From Oscillospiraceae bacterium (GTDB lineage Bacteria > Bacillota > Clostridia > Oscillospirales > Ruminococcaceae): 43,366 nt of DNA. Location: assembly GCA_021199335.1 (NCBI GenBank), contig JAJQIG010000007.1, positions 1 to 43,366 on the forward strand, written 5' to 3'. Below the pieces are notes generated by a model. The model saw only the letters and a program-made list of their open reading frames with translations. It had not been told where the DNA came from and ran no database searches. Position numbers and translations under genes: made by a program. Below are positions 1-8,467 of the stretch, one piece after another; within the stretch, counting starts at the first letter, position 1; every line of letters starts with the position of its first letter.

Positions 1-91
1 GTCTTGGAAGCCGATTTTTCTGGCCTAAAGGTCATTTAATCAGCGTATCCTTAACATAACTTAAAGAAAAAAGCAAGGATGTTTTGGGCTT

Positions 92-128
92 AAATTCGGC
101 GGATTTGTGACATCAGCGCCGAATTTTT
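92..128 (+). terminator. Rho-independent terminator of a gene left of the window
   Basis: A 10-bp perfect stem (92-101 with 117-126, AAATTCGGCG/CGCCGAATTT) encloses a 15-nt loop and runs into a short T tract. The T run is on the plus strand only, so it probably ends a rightward gene whose coding part lies before or at the window edge. In the rest of 1-235 I see no supportable gene. Confidence 0.6.
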
Positions 129-235
129 GAAAGCAAATGCCAAAATCGGGGCTGCAAATCATCAATCTTGATAGGGGATAATCCCGCATATTCTCCCGAA
201 TGCTCACGATAGCTTCAATTTACTCCTGTTTTCAA

Positions 236-829
236 TTATGTTTGCTCATCCAGGGTGTGATCGTAGCTCGGAAGAAAATTTTCCATAAAATAATCAACCT
301 CGGGCATATGCATTTGACAAAGTGAGTCCGCCGTTGACTTTTCCGCACTCAGGAAATCGGAGTTGCCCGTCATTCGTTCCTCAATGCATTTTATGAGGGC
401 GGAAAGCTTATCCGCCGCTTTAACTATCCGCCAAAGCTCCTTTTCCTCGGCGGAACAATCCTCGGAGGGGGAGAGGAGTGGACTTATTTCCCCCTGCATT
501 TCCTCGGGGAGCATTGAAACAAGCTTATTTTTTGCGGTTTCCTCAACCTCCTTATAGGCGGTGCGGATTTCGGGGTTATAATATTTTACGGGAGTTGGCA
601 AATCGCCTGTTATAATTTCGGTGACATCATGGTAAATTCCAAGCAGCGCACAGCGTTCCGCATTTACGTTTCCGCCGAAATATGTATTCCTTATAACGGA
701 GAGGCAATGTGCAAGCATAGCTGTTTCAAGGCTGTGTTCCGATATGTTTTCACTGCGGACGTTCCTCATTAATCCCCACCTGTTGATAAGCTTCATTCTT
801 GAGAGCATGGCATAAAATTGATTTTGCAC
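236..829 (-). CDS. yfbR: YfbR-like HD-domain 5'-deoxynucleotidase
   Basis: This 197-residue protein belongs to the HD hydrolase superfamily and resembles E. coli YfbR, which removes phosphate from deoxyribonucleoside 5'-monophosphates and so trims dNMP pools. The metal site is visible: H32 in SEHSLE, H67-D68 in YHD followed by E71 in VTEIITGDLPTP, and a later Asp in KAADKL. The N-terminus (KLINRWGLMRNVR) aligns with the YfbR start, which supports the GTG start at 829 preceded by AAAGGA. Length is normal for the family. It is a single gene diverging from glgB. The hydrolase call is firm; exact substrate preference is inferred from the family. Confidence 0.88.
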   Translation of the reverse strand: MQNQFYAMLSRMKLINRWGLMRNVRSENISEHSLETAMLAHCLSVIRNTYFGGNVNAERCALLGIYHDVTEIITGDLPTPVKYYNPEIRTAYKEVEETAKNKLVSMLPEEMQGEISPLLSPSEDCSAEEKELWRIVKAADKLSALIKCIEERMTGNSDFLSAEKSTADSLCQMHMPEVDYFMENFLPSYDHTLDEQT

Positions 830-867
830 TATTATATCAAATCCTTTCTTTATACTATCCTGAAATT

Positions 868-896
868 ATTTTACCACAGATTGCGGATATTGTCCA
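868..896 (-). promoter_or_regulatory. Predicted sigma-A promoter of yfbR
   Basis: On the minus strand TGGACA (891-896) and TAAAAT (868-873) are separated by exactly 17 nt, about 40 nt upstream of the GTG start. Its -35 lies 46 bp from the -35 of the divergent glgB promoter, so the two could share regulation. Confidence 0.5.
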
Positions 897-942
897 TAAC
901 CAAGATTTTTTCCTGAACATTTGTGAATTATTATAAAAATTG

Positions 943-971
943 TTGAAAAAAGAAGCCCGATATAGTATAAT
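943..971 (+). promoter_or_regulatory. Predicted sigma-A promoter of glgB
   Basis: TTGAAA (943-948) and TATAAT (966-971) with a 17-nt spacer. The start of transcription should fall near 978, leaving a leader of about 45 nt before the ATG at 1024. This rules out the upstream in-frame extension to 940 as coding. Confidence 0.65.
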
Positions 972-1023
972 AACATATAAGTTGGTTTGCATTTTTTCTT
1001 TAGTGAAGGGCGGGTTTTATAAA

Positions 1024-2877
1024 ATGGTTATACAGGATTATTATGAGGGCAAAGCCTTTGATGCGTATACCTATTTCGGGGCGCATATCGAATATGAGGG
1101 CGGCGTTACATTCCGTACATATGCCCCCAATGCAAGGGCAATCGAGCTTATCGGTGAGTTCAACGGCTGGAACGGATTTTATATGACAAAAGAAGGTACA
1201 AGCGGCGTGTTTTCCGCATATATAAGGGATGCGTCCGCAGGACAGATGTATAAATACCGCATACATGGCGGCGACGGAAGCGTTGTGGACAAAAGCGACC
1301 CATACGGCTTTAGGATGGAGCTTCGCCCAAATGCCGCTTCATATATTGTCGATATGCGCGCCTTTGAATTTACCGATGGCGAATGGATGAGAAACCGTCA
1401 GAAAAACTATGATTTGCCAATGAATATTTATGAAATTCATATGGGCTCATGGAAAATGAAGCATGATGAGCCGCAGGGCGATGAGGACGAACCCTTGCCC
1501 GTTGAGGAACGCTGGCTTTCCTACCGTGAGATAGCAGAGCCGCTTATATCATATCTTAAAACGCACGGCTATACCCATGTTGAGGTTATGCCCCTCAGCG
1601 AGCATCCCGCCGACTGCTCATGGGGATACCAGGTAACGGGATTTTTCAGCCCAACCTCACGCTACGGCACTCCGGACGACCTTAAATATTTCGTTAACGA
1701 ATGCCATAATGCGGGAATAGGAGTTATAACCGACTTTGTCCCCGTGCATTTCGCCGTTGACGGTTACTCCTTGGCAAAATATGACGGAACAGCTCTGTAT
1801 GAATACCCCAACACAGGTGCGGGAGCGAGCGAATGGGGAACCTACAACTTTAATTATTTTAGGGGAGAATCACGCTGCTTTATGCAGTCGGCGGCAAATT
1901 ATTGGCTCTCCGAATATCATTTTGACGGCATAAGAATGGATGCGATAAGCAATATTATCTATTGGCAGGGCGATGCGAAACGAGGTATAAACAACGGCGC
2001 AGTCAATTTCATCCGAAGTATGAACAGCGGACTTCACCACCTCCATCCCACAGCTATCCTTATGGCGGAGGATTCAACAAATTATATAAAGGTTACCGCA
2101 CCCGTTGAGTATGACGGCTTGGGCTTCGATTATAAGTGGGATATGGGCTGGATGAATGATACCCTCGATTTCTTCCGTACCCCGCCTGAGGAGCGAAGCA
2201 GGCATTATAATAAGATAACATTTTCAATGCAGTATTTTTATAACGAGCTTTATCTTCTGCCTATTTCGCATGATGAAAATGTTCACGGGAAAGCTACGGT
2301 TATCCAGAAAATGTGGGGAGATTACGATGTTAAGTTTCCTCAATGCCGTGCATTTTATGCATATATGTATACTCACCCCGGCAAAAAGCTTAACTTTATG
2401 GGAAGCGAGTTTGCCCAATTCAGGGAGTGGGACGAAACAAGGGAGCAGGATTGGGAAATGCTGAAATATCCCAGACATGACTCGTTCAGCCGATTTGTTT
2501 CCGACCTTTCGGCTCTGTATAAATCAAACCCTGCGCTTTATGACGGCGAATATAACAGCGAGTGCTTCCGCTGGCTCGAAGCCGATGCCGCCGAGGACTG
2601 CATCTATATCTATGAGCGTATGGCGGATTGCAGGAAAATACTTGTTGTTCTGAATCTTTCCGACAAAGGCTATGAAAATTACACTGTCGGAGTGGACGGG
2701 GAGGAGATTTTTACCGAAATTCTCTACAGTGACAGCGATATTTACAGTGGAAATACACCGACGAAAGCCGTCCTGCCCATAAAATCGGAGAGAGCGCCGC
2801 ATAAAAGGCATAACTGGTCGTTTAAGGATACGTTTGCGCCATTCTCCGCCAAAATTTACAGCGTAGAAAAGGCTTGA
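1024..2877 (+). CDS. glgB: 1,4-alpha-glucan branching enzyme GlgB
   Basis: A cytosolic GH13 enzyme that cuts alpha-1,4-glucan chains and re-attaches them through alpha-1,6 links during glycogen synthesis. The 617-residue protein has an N-terminal CBM48-type domain (about residues 15-105, with EFNGWN), the central TIM barrel, and a C-terminal all-beta domain. The GH13 catalytic residues are all present: nucleophile D306 in GIRMDA, acid/base E349 in MAED, and D417 in SHDENVHGK. The ATG at 1024 was chosen because an AAGGGCGGG ribosome site precedes it and the predicted promoter overlaps the longer open frame. No other glycogen genes are adjacent, so it is probably monocistronic. Confidence 0.95.
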   Translation: MVIQDYYEGKAFDAYTYFGAHIEYEGGVTFRTYAPNARAIELIGEFNGWNGFYMTKEGTSGVFSAYIRDASAGQMYKYRIHGGDGSVVDKSDPYGFRMELRPNAASYIVDMRAFEFTDGEWMRNRQKNYDLPMNIYEIHMGSWKMKHDEPQGDEDEPLPVEERWLSYREIAEPLISYLKTHGYTHVEVMPLSEHPADCSWGYQVTGFFSPTSRYGTPDDLKYFVNECHNAGIGVITDFVPVHFAVDGYSLAKYDGTALYEYPNTGAGASEWGTYNFNYFRGESRCFMQSAANYWLSEYHFDGIRMDAISNIIYWQGDAKRGINNGAVNFIRSMNSGLHHLHPTAILMAEDSTNYIKVTAPVEYDGLGFDYKWDMGWMNDTLDFFRTPPEERSRHYNKITFSMQYFYNELYLLPISHDENVHGKATVIQKMWGDYDVKFPQCRAFYAYMYTHPGKKLNFMGSEFAQFREWDETREQDWEMLKYPRHDSFSRFVSDLSALYKSNPALYDGEYNSECFRWLEADAAEDCIYIYERMADCRKILVVLNLSDKGYENYTVGVDGEEIFTEILYSDSDIYSGNTPTKAVLPIKSERAPHKRHNWSFKDTFAPFSAKIYSVEKA

Positions 2878-2957
2878 GGGTATATTATATCAGGGCGGCG
2901 GCGATAGAAGCAATTCTCACCGAAAACAGCCGAAACAAACCCAATTATTGATTTTTT

Positions 2958-2993
2958 AAAGGCAAGAGTTAATATTTCTACCCTTGCCTTTTA
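2958..2993 (+). terminator. Probable terminator after glgB
   Basis: A 9-bp stem AAAGGCAAG (2958-2966) pairs with CTTGCCTTT (2983-2991) around a 16-nt loop and continues into a short T stretch. The loop is large and the tail short, so termination may be leaky. Confidence 0.5.
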
Positions 2994-3049
2994 TCCTGTC
3001 AAGTGTCTATTGTGCCAAAAATATTATATAATTATTGTGTAAAAAGTCA

Positions 3050-3078
3050 TTGCTATATGATTTCTTTTATGTTATAAT
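3050..3078 (+). promoter_or_regulatory. Predicted sigma-A promoter of the nrdDG operon
   Basis: TTGCTA (3050-3055) and TATAAT (3073-3078) with a 17-nt spacer. The -10 overlaps the upstream candidate NrdR box, the arrangement expected for repression by NrdR. Confidence 0.65.
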
Positions 3079-3124
3079 TCAAGATGTAGTATTTTTTTAA
3101 GGAATAATTATCAATATATAGTGT
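3077..3124 (+). promoter_or_regulatory. Tandem candidate NrdR boxes
   Basis: NrdR, the ATP-cone repressor of ribonucleotide reductase genes, binds paired 16-bp boxes close to acaCwAtATaTwGtgt. The downstream box (3109-3124) has core CAATATATAGTGT and matches about 13 of 16 positions. The upstream one (3077-3092, core CAAGATGTAGT) matches about 11 of 16. Their 32-bp offset is about three helical turns, as known for NrdR pairs. No nrdR gene is in the window. Confidence 0.65.
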
Positions 3125-3188
3125 CGGTTTGGCGCTTGGCAAGCGGTTTAAAGGGCTTTTAAGCTGCGGATTTAGGGGAGGATAGCAA

Positions 3189-5375
3189 ATGAAGATTATA
3201 AAAAGAAACGGTTCGGAGGAAATTTTTAATATAGAGAAAATTATTAACGCCATTGCAAAGGCAAATAACGCTTTTTCCAACGGCGAACCCGAAACTGTTG
3301 AGCTTACAAAAGGACAAATCGAAGATATTGCGGAGTATATTGAATATAAATGCTCGAAAATGAGCCGTGCGGTTTCCGTTGAGGAAATTCAAGATATGGT
3401 TGAAAACCAGATTATGGCAAAGGGTGCCTTCGATGTAGCTCGCCGTTATGTAAGATACCGATATACTCGTTCGCTCGTTCGTAAGGCAAACACAACGGAC
3501 GACAGGATTCTTACCCTTCTCGAATGCAATAATGAGGAGGTTATTCAGGAAAATTCCAATAAAAATCCCGTTGTAAACAGCGTTCAAAGGGATTATATGG
3601 CGGGTGAAGTGAGCCGTGATATTACAAAGCGTCTGCTTCTTCCCCCCGATATCGTTGAAGCGGATAAGCAGGGCATTATTCATTTCCATGATTCCGATTA
3701 TTATGCGCAGCATATGCATAACTGCGACCTTGTTAACCTTGAGGATATGCTCCAAAACGGCACGGTTATTAGCGAAACTCTTATCGAAAAGCCGCACAGC
3801 TTTTCCACCGCCTGCAATATCGCAACGCAGATTATAGCGCAGGTTGCAAGCAATCAGTACGGCGGTCAGAGCATAAGCCTTGCCCACCTCGCCCCGTTCG
3901 TTCAGGTTTCGAGGGAGAAAATCCGCAGGGAGGTTCTTGACGAAATCAAAACCCTCGGCTGCCCCCCCAATGAGAGCAGCATAGCGGAGATTGTTGAAAA
4001 ACGCCTGCATAAGGAAATTGAAAAGGGCGTTCAAACCATGCAGTACCAGGTTATAACCCTTATGACTACGAACGGACAAGCGCCCTTCCTTACCATATTT
4101 ATGTATCTTAACGAGGCTAGGACGCCTGCGGAGAAGAAGGACCTTGCCCTTATTGTTGAGGAAATGCTCCGTCAGCGTTACCAAGGCGTAAAAAATGAAG
4201 CGGGCGTTTGGATTACCCCCGCTTTCCCGAAGCTTATTTATGTCCTCGAGGACGATAATGTCGAGGAGGACAGCGAGTATTTCTATCTTACGGAGCTTGC
4301 GGCAAAATGTACGGCGAAGCGTATGGTTCCCGATTATATCAGCGAAAAGGTTATGCTTGAGCTTAAAATAGACAAAAACGGTGAGGGGCACTGCTATACC
4401 TGCATGGGATGCCGCAGCTTCTTGACACCGTATGTTGACGAAAACGGCAAGCCCAAGTATTACGGCAGATTTAATCAGGGTGTTGTTACTATAAATCTTG
4501 TGGATGTTGCGCTTTCCTCGGGCGGGGATACAGATAAATTCTGGAAGATTTTTGATGAAAGGCTTGACCTCTGTTATCGTGCGCTTATGTGCAGGCATGA
4601 AAGGCTCAAGGGAACTCTTTCCGATGCCGCCCCCATTCTTTGGCAGTATGGCGCCCTTGCAAGGCTTAAAAAGGGTGAATCCATAGATAAGCTGCTTTAC
4701 GGCGGATATTCCACAATTTCCCTCGGATATGCGGGGCTTTGCGAATGCACAAGATATATGACGGGCAAATCCCATACCGACCCCGAGGCTACCCCGTTTG
4801 CGCTTGAGGTTATGAAGCATATGAATGATGCCTGCAGGGAGTGGAAGGAAAAGGAGAATATTGATTTCTCGCTTTACGGAACGCCCCTCGAAAGTACGAC
4901 ATACAAGTTCTCCAAATGTCTGCAAAAGCGTTTTGGCGTAATCAAGGGCGTAACAGATAAAAGCTATATTACCAACAGCTACCATGTCCATGTTACCGAA
5001 AAAATCGATGCTTTCACAAAGCTGAAGTTTGAATCGCAGTTCCAGGCTCTTTCACCGGGAGGAGCAATAAGCTACGTTGAAGTGCCGAATATGCAGAATA
5101 ATATTCCCGCTGTTCTGAAGATAATGAAGTTTATCTATGAAAACATTATGTATGCGGAGCTTAATACTAAGAGCGATTATTGCCAGGTATGCGGCTTTGA
5201 CGGAGAAATCCGCATTGTTGAGGACGACGGAAAGCTGGTTTGGGAATGCCCGAGCTGCGGAAACCGTGACCAAAACAAGCTTAATGTTGCAAGAAGAACC
5301 TGCGGCTATATCGGCACCCAGTTTTGGAATCAAGGCAGAACCCAAGAAATAAAGGAAAGGGTACTTCATCTGTAA
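3189..5375 (+). CDS. nrdD: Anaerobic ribonucleoside-triphosphate reductase NrdD
   Basis: Class III, oxygen-sensitive reductase that makes dNTPs from NTPs using a glycyl radical. The 728-residue protein starts with an ATP-cone allosteric domain (about residues 1-95), followed by the ten-stranded barrel. Near the C-terminus a structural zinc site (CQVC and CPSC, 22 residues apart) precedes the radical motif RTCGYIG, with the radical glycine at about residue 706. The start ATG has GGGGAGGA upstream. The gene lies 1 nt before nrdG, whose product installs the radical. Its presence points to strictly or facultatively anaerobic growth. A 610-codon frame on the opposite strand is a shadow. Confidence 0.97.
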   Translation: MKIIKRNGSEEIFNIEKIINAIAKANNAFSNGEPETVELTKGQIEDIAEYIEYKCSKMSRAVSVEEIQDMVENQIMAKGAFDVARRYVRYRYTRSLVRKANTTDDRILTLLECNNEEVIQENSNKNPVVNSVQRDYMAGEVSRDITKRLLLPPDIVEADKQGIIHFHDSDYYAQHMHNCDLVNLEDMLQNGTVISETLIEKPHSFSTACNIATQIIAQVASNQYGGQSISLAHLAPFVQVSREKIRREVLDEIKTLGCPPNESSIAEIVEKRLHKEIEKGVQTMQYQVITLMTTNGQAPFLTIFMYLNEARTPAEKKDLALIVEEMLRQRYQGVKNEAGVWITPAFPKLIYVLEDDNVEEDSEYFYLTELAAKCTAKRMVPDYISEKVMLELKIDKNGEGHCYTCMGCRSFLTPYVDENGKPKYYGRFNQGVVTINLVDVALSSGGDTDKFWKIFDERLDLCYRALMCRHERLKGTLSDAAPILWQYGALARLKKGESIDKLLYGGYSTISLGYAGLCECTRYMTGKSHTDPEATPFALEVMKHMNDACREWKEKENIDFSLYGTPLESTTYKFSKCLQKRFGVIKGVTDKSYITNSYHVHVTEKIDAFTKLKFESQFQALSPGGAISYVEVPNMQNNIPAVLKIMKFIYENIMYAELNTKSDYCQVCGFDGEIRIVEDDGKLVWECPSCGNRDQNKLNVARRTCGYIGTQFWNQGRTQEIKERVLHL

Positions 5376-5376
5376 T

Positions 5377-5901
5377 ATGAACTACGGTGAGATAAAAAAT
5401 TATGATATCTCCAATGGTGAGGGTGTAAGAGTTTCGCTGTTCGTTTCGGGATGCACTCATCACTGCAAGGGCTGCTTTAACCCCGAAACATGGGATTTCA
5501 GCTACGGAATGCCCTACACCGCCGAAACGGAGCGGAGCATTATGGATATGCTCTCCTTCGAATATGTTGACGGACTTTCGCTCCTTGGCGGCGAACCCTT
5601 TGAGCCGAGTAACCAAAGGGAGCTTGTTCCGCTGCTGCGTAGAATCAGGGCGGAGCTTCCGCGGAAAAATGTGTGGTGCTATACGGGCTACACGCTTGAA
5701 ACGGATCTTCTCGGGAACAGTAGGGCAAGGTGCGAGGCTACGGACGAAATGCTCGGCATGATTGATGTTCTTGTCGACGGTGAGTTTAAAGAGGAATTAA
5801 AGGATATATCTCTTGTCTTTCGGGGCTCTTCAAATCAGCGCATAATCGATTTAAAGAAAACTCTTGAAAGCGGGGAAACGGTTCTTATTGAGAAATATTA
5901 A
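5377..5901 (+). CDS. nrdG: Anaerobic RNR-activating radical SAM protein NrdG
   Basis: A 174-residue radical SAM enzyme that abstracts hydrogen from the NrdD glycine using S-adenosylmethionine and a [4Fe-4S] cluster. The cluster motif CX3CX2C is seen as CTHHCKGC (about residues 26-33), and the SAM-binding GGEP motif follows (LLGGEPF). Length is typical. Only one base separates it from the nrdD stop, so it is almost certainly co-transcribed and translationally coupled. Confidence 0.95.
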   Translation: MNYGEIKNYDISNGEGVRVSLFVSGCTHHCKGCFNPETWDFSYGMPYTAETERSIMDMLSFEYVDGLSLLGGEPFEPSNQRELVPLLRRIRAELPRKNVWCYTGYTLETDLLGNSRARCEATDEMLGMIDVLVDGEFKEELKDISLVFRGSSNQRIIDLKKTLESGETVLIEKY

Positions 5902-5913
5902 GGAGCAGACGAT

Positions 5914-6450
5914 ATGGAATTCTCGGAATTGATAAAATCACGGAGAAGTATAAGAAAATATAAGCCCGACGCTTCTGTAAGCAGGGACGATATTGAGGAG
6001 ATTATTCGCTCGGCGCAGCTTGCGCCCTCATGGAAAAATTCCCAAACAGGCAGATATTATGCTGTAATTTCCCCCGAAAAAATCGCAGAGGTAAGGGAGT
6101 GCCTGCCCGAATTTAATCGCAATAACAGCGAGAATGCGCCTGCGCTTATCGTTACCGCGTTTGAAAGGGCAAGGTCGGGCTTTGAACGTGACGGTAAGCC
6201 GTCCAATGAGCTTGGCGACAAATGGGGAGCTTATGATTTGGGATTGCAGAATGAAAATCTTATTCTTAAAGCCCGTGATATGGGCTATGATACTCTTATT
6301 ATGGGAATCCGTGACGGAGAAAGGCTCCGCCGCATTCTCGATATTCCCGAAGGTCAGGATATTGTTTCGGTTATTTCAGTGGGAATAAGGGCGATTGACC
6401 CCGATGCCCCTCAGAGGAAACCAATTGATGAGGTTGTGAAGTTTTTCTGA
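5914..6450 (+). CDS. Nitroreductase family flavoprotein
   Basis: A 178-residue FMN-dependent nitroreductase-fold protein. Family signs are the N-terminal FMN phosphate motif SRRSIRKY, the LAPSWKNSQ segment and a C-terminal MGIRD...SVISVGIRA region that places a small NAD(P)H:FMN oxidoreductase domain. The natural substrate cannot be told from sequence; members reduce quinones, flavins or nitro compounds. It follows nrdG by 12 nt with an AAGGAGCAG ribosome site and is followed closely by recA, so it seems to be part of the same transcript. Confidence 0.85.
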   Translation: MEFSELIKSRRSIRKYKPDASVSRDDIEEIIRSAQLAPSWKNSQTGRYYAVISPEKIAEVRECLPEFNRNNSENAPALIVTAFERARSGFERDGKPSNELGDKWGAYDLGLQNENLILKARDMGYDTLIMGIRDGERLRRILDIPEGQDIVSVISVGIRAIDPDAPQRKPIDEVVKFF

Positions 6451-6478
6451 TTTTTTGAAAGGCAGGTAATATTATAAA

Positions 6479-7696
6479 ATGGCGGAAAGAAAAAAAGCAG
6501 ACGCTTCCAAAAAAGAAGCTGTCGTTAAACCTAAAAATGCGGAGGAAAAGCAAAAGGCGCTCGAAGCCGCTATTCAGCATATTGAAAAGCAATACGGAGC
6601 GGGCGCTGTTATGCGCCTTGGACAGGCTGTTGATTTCCATGTTGACGCTATACCTACGGGTTCAATGACCCTTGATATGGCTCTCGGAATCGGCGGCGTT
6701 CCAAAGGGCAGAATTATTGAAATTTTCGGACCCGAAAGCTCGGGCAAAACAACGGTTGCGCTCCAGATTGTCGCCGAATCACAGAAGCAGGGCGGAACTG
6801 CCGCTTTTATTGATGTTGAACACGCCCTTGATCCCGTTTATGCGAAGGCATTGGGGGTAAATATAGACGATATGCTTGTTTCTCAGCCCGACAGCGGCGA
6901 GCAGGCTCTTGAAATAGCTGAGGCTCTTGTCCGTTCGGGCGCTATTGACTGCATTGTTATAGACTCCGTTGCGGCTATGGTAACAAAGGCGGAAATTGAC
7001 GGCGAAATGGGCGATACTCACGTTGGCTTGCTGGCAAGGCTTATGTCGCAGGCGATGAGGAAGCTTACCGCAGTAATTTCAAAATCAAACTGCGTTGCGA
7101 TTTTTATTAATCAGGTTCGTGAAAAAATAGGCATTGTTTACGGCAACCCGGAGGTTACCACAGGCGGACGTGCGCTGAAGTTTTACAGCTCCGTAAGAAT
7201 TGAAGTTCGAAAGGGAGAGTCAATTAAGGTTGACGGCGAGGTTATAGGCGCAAGAACTAAGTGTAAGGTTGTTAAAAATAAGGTTTCTCCCCCGTTTAGG
7301 GAATGCGAATTTGACCTTATTTTCGGCAAGGGAATTTCACGAACGGGCGAGGTTGTTGATTTAGCCGTTGATCTTGATATTATTAAGAAAAGCGGCGCAT
7401 GGTTCTCCTATAATGATGCAAAAATTGCGCAAGGACGTGACAATACAAAGGAATATTTGCAGAACAATCCCGATGTTATGAAGGAGATTGAGGATAAAAT
7501 CAAGGCTAAATGCAGCGAAAAGATTGCGGCGAATAAAAAGACCGTAAAGGAAACAGCCATGGTGAAGGATGCGGCAACGGCTGCGGATGTTATGGCGGAA
7601 GCGGAAAAGGCAAGCAAAGCGGTGAAGGCTGTTTCATCCGTCAATGTTGAAATTGATGCGGAGGATGATTTTGAGGAGTTTACACCCGTTAAGTAA
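6479..7696 (+). CDS. recA: Recombinase RecA
   Basis: The strand-exchange ATPase of homologous recombination and the SOS co-protease. The Walker A motif GPESSGKT lies near residue 84; [14 protein letters not shown] and the L2 region ([21 protein letters not shown]) are intact. At 405 residues it exceeds the common length of about 350 because of an Ala/Lys-rich tail of some 60 residues ending in an acidic DDFEEF stretch. The N-terminus also has a Lys-rich extension. It lies 28 nt after the nitroreductase gene and 6 nt before recX. No LexA-type palindrome is visible in that 28-nt gap, so its promoter is probably upstream in the operon or inside the preceding gene. Confidence 0.97.
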   Translation: MAERKKADASKKEAVVKPKNAEEKQKALEAAIQHIEKQYGAGAVMRLGQAVDFHVDAIPTGSMTLDMALGIGGVPKGRIIEIFGPESSGKTTVALQIVAESQKQGGTAAFIDVEHALDPVYAKALGVNIDDMLVSQPDSGEQALEIAEALVRSGAIDCIVIDSVAAMVTKAEIDGEMGDTHVGLLARLMSQAMRKLTAVISKSNCVAIFINQVREKIGIVYGNPEVTTGGRALKFYSSVRIEVRKGESIKVDGEVIGARTKCKVVKNKVSPPFRECEFDLIFGKGISRTGEVVDLAVDLDIIKKSGAWFSYNDAKIAQGRDNTKEYLQNNPDVMKEIEDKIKAKCSEKIAANKKTVKETAMVKDAATAADVMAEAEKASKAVKAVSSVNVEIDAEDDFEEFTPVK

Positions 7697-7702
7697 AAAG
7701 CT

Positions 7703-8326
7703 ATGAGAATTTTGTCGGTATCACAGTATAAGGGCACAACATGGCAGCTTGAAATTGAGGGCCGCCCCAATGTTTATATAGGGGAGCAGACGGTTGAAAA
7801 ATACAGCCTTAGATCGGGGCTGGAGCTGCCGCCCGCCGCCCTTGAGGAAATAGAAAGCTCCGACCTTGAACGCAAGGCAAGGCAGCGCGCGCTTCATCTC
7901 CTTACTGCAAGGGATTACAGCTTTGTGGAGCTTTACAATAAGCTGGAAAAGAACTATCCGAAGGAGATGTGCCTTAGTGTCTGCCACAGGATGGCGGAGC
8001 TTGGTTTTATTAATGATAATGTCTATGCGGAGAAGCTCGCTCGGCAGCTTTTCGAGATAAAGCGTGTTGGGAAAATGAAAGCGGTTCAGGAAATGAAGCG
8101 AAGGGGACTCCCACGGAGCGTTATTGAAGCGGCAATTGAGCCGTATCTTGACGATGAGGATGTTTTAAGCCGCCTTGAGGAGCTTGTTGAAAAGAAATAC
8201 GAACGCTATCTTGTTGATGAAAAAGGTGTGCGCAGGGTAAAAAATGCTCTTGCAAGGGCAGGATACAGCTATGATTCCATAAACAAGGTGCTTGACCTTT
8301 ATGATTTGGATTTCAGCGGAGGCTGA
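7703..8326 (+). CDS. recX: RecX, regulator of RecA
   Basis: A 207-residue RecX-family protein, which binds the RecA filament groove and limits its activity. Typical three-helix repeats are seen, with RARQRALHLLTARDYSFVEL, INDNVYAEKLARQL and the KRRGLPRSVIEAAI segment, after an N-terminal extension of about 50 residues common in Firmicutes RecX. It starts 6 nt after recA and no clear ribosome site is seen, so translation is probably coupled to recA. Immediately after its stop lies the first copy of a dispersed repeat (8327-8407). Confidence 0.9.
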   Translation: MRILSVSQYKGTTWQLEIEGRPNVYIGEQTVEKYSLRSGLELPPAALEEIESSDLERKARQRALHLLTARDYSFVELYNKLEKNYPKEMCLSVCHRMAELGFINDNVYAEKLARQLFEIKRVGKMKAVQEMKRRGLPRSVIEAAIEPYLDDEDVLSRLEELVEKKYERYLVDEKGVRRVKNALARAGYSYDSINKVLDLYDLDFSGG

Positions 8327-8407
8327 TTTAACGCAAATTCGCAAGAAGTCCCCACTTCAAGCGATAGATAAGCGGCGGGATGAATTGCCGAGCGTGGCTT
8401 GAAACAA
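8327..8407 (+). repeat. Dispersed repeat, copy 1 (short form)
   Basis: This 81-nt segment, starting directly after the recX stop, matches a segment at 32064-32175 on the minus strand. The first 49 nt (through AGATAAGCGG) differ at only about eight positions, and the last 24 nt (AATTGCCGAGCGTGG...CAA) at two. The middle is only about 8 nt here against about 38 nt in the other copy. TTCAAGC and GCTTGAA near the two ends can pair. Both copies lie at the 3' end of a gene in the gene's own direction. It may be a structured RNA or the remnant end of an IS200/IS605-type element; no transposase is present. Confidence 0.7.
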
Positions 8408-8418
8408 GTATAAAAAAA

Positions 8419-8464
8419 TAAAATTCTCCGATGGTTCCCTGATTCCATCGGAGAATTTTATTTT
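8419..8464. terminator. Strong bidirectional terminator between recX and the Nudix gene
   Basis: A perfect 16-bp stem (8419-8434 with 8445-8460, core AAAATTCTCCGATGG) has a 10-nt loop and is flanked by T runs on both strands. It sits between convergent genes and should serve both. Confidence 0.85.
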
Positions 8465-8467
8465 GCC

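Larger units (their letters stand above)
2878..3188 (+). other. glgB-nrdD intergenic region
   Basis: This 311-bp gap holds no supportable gene. It contains a hairpin (2958-2993), the nrdD promoter (3050-3078), two candidate NrdR boxes (3077-3124) and the nrdD ribosome site (GGGGAGGA just before 3189). The segment 2880-2955 shows nothing I recognise. Confidence 0.6.

Noticed and set aside
1-39. Possible C-terminal end of a gene at the left edge
   Set aside because: One frame is open for 12 codons and ends in TAA, but that is too short to support a gene, though the terminator at 92-128 suggests a gene ends to the left.
3159-4991. A 610-codon open frame on the minus strand opposite nrdD
   Set aside because: It mirrors nrdD almost fully, has a composition unlike a real protein, and nrdD is certain from its motifs. 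It is a shadow of biased codon use.
8384-8405. CRISPR-like repeat end (GTGG-TTGAAAC) in the dispersed repeat
   Set aside because: Only one unit occurs at each of two distant sites, with no spacers or cas genes, so it is not a CRISPR array.
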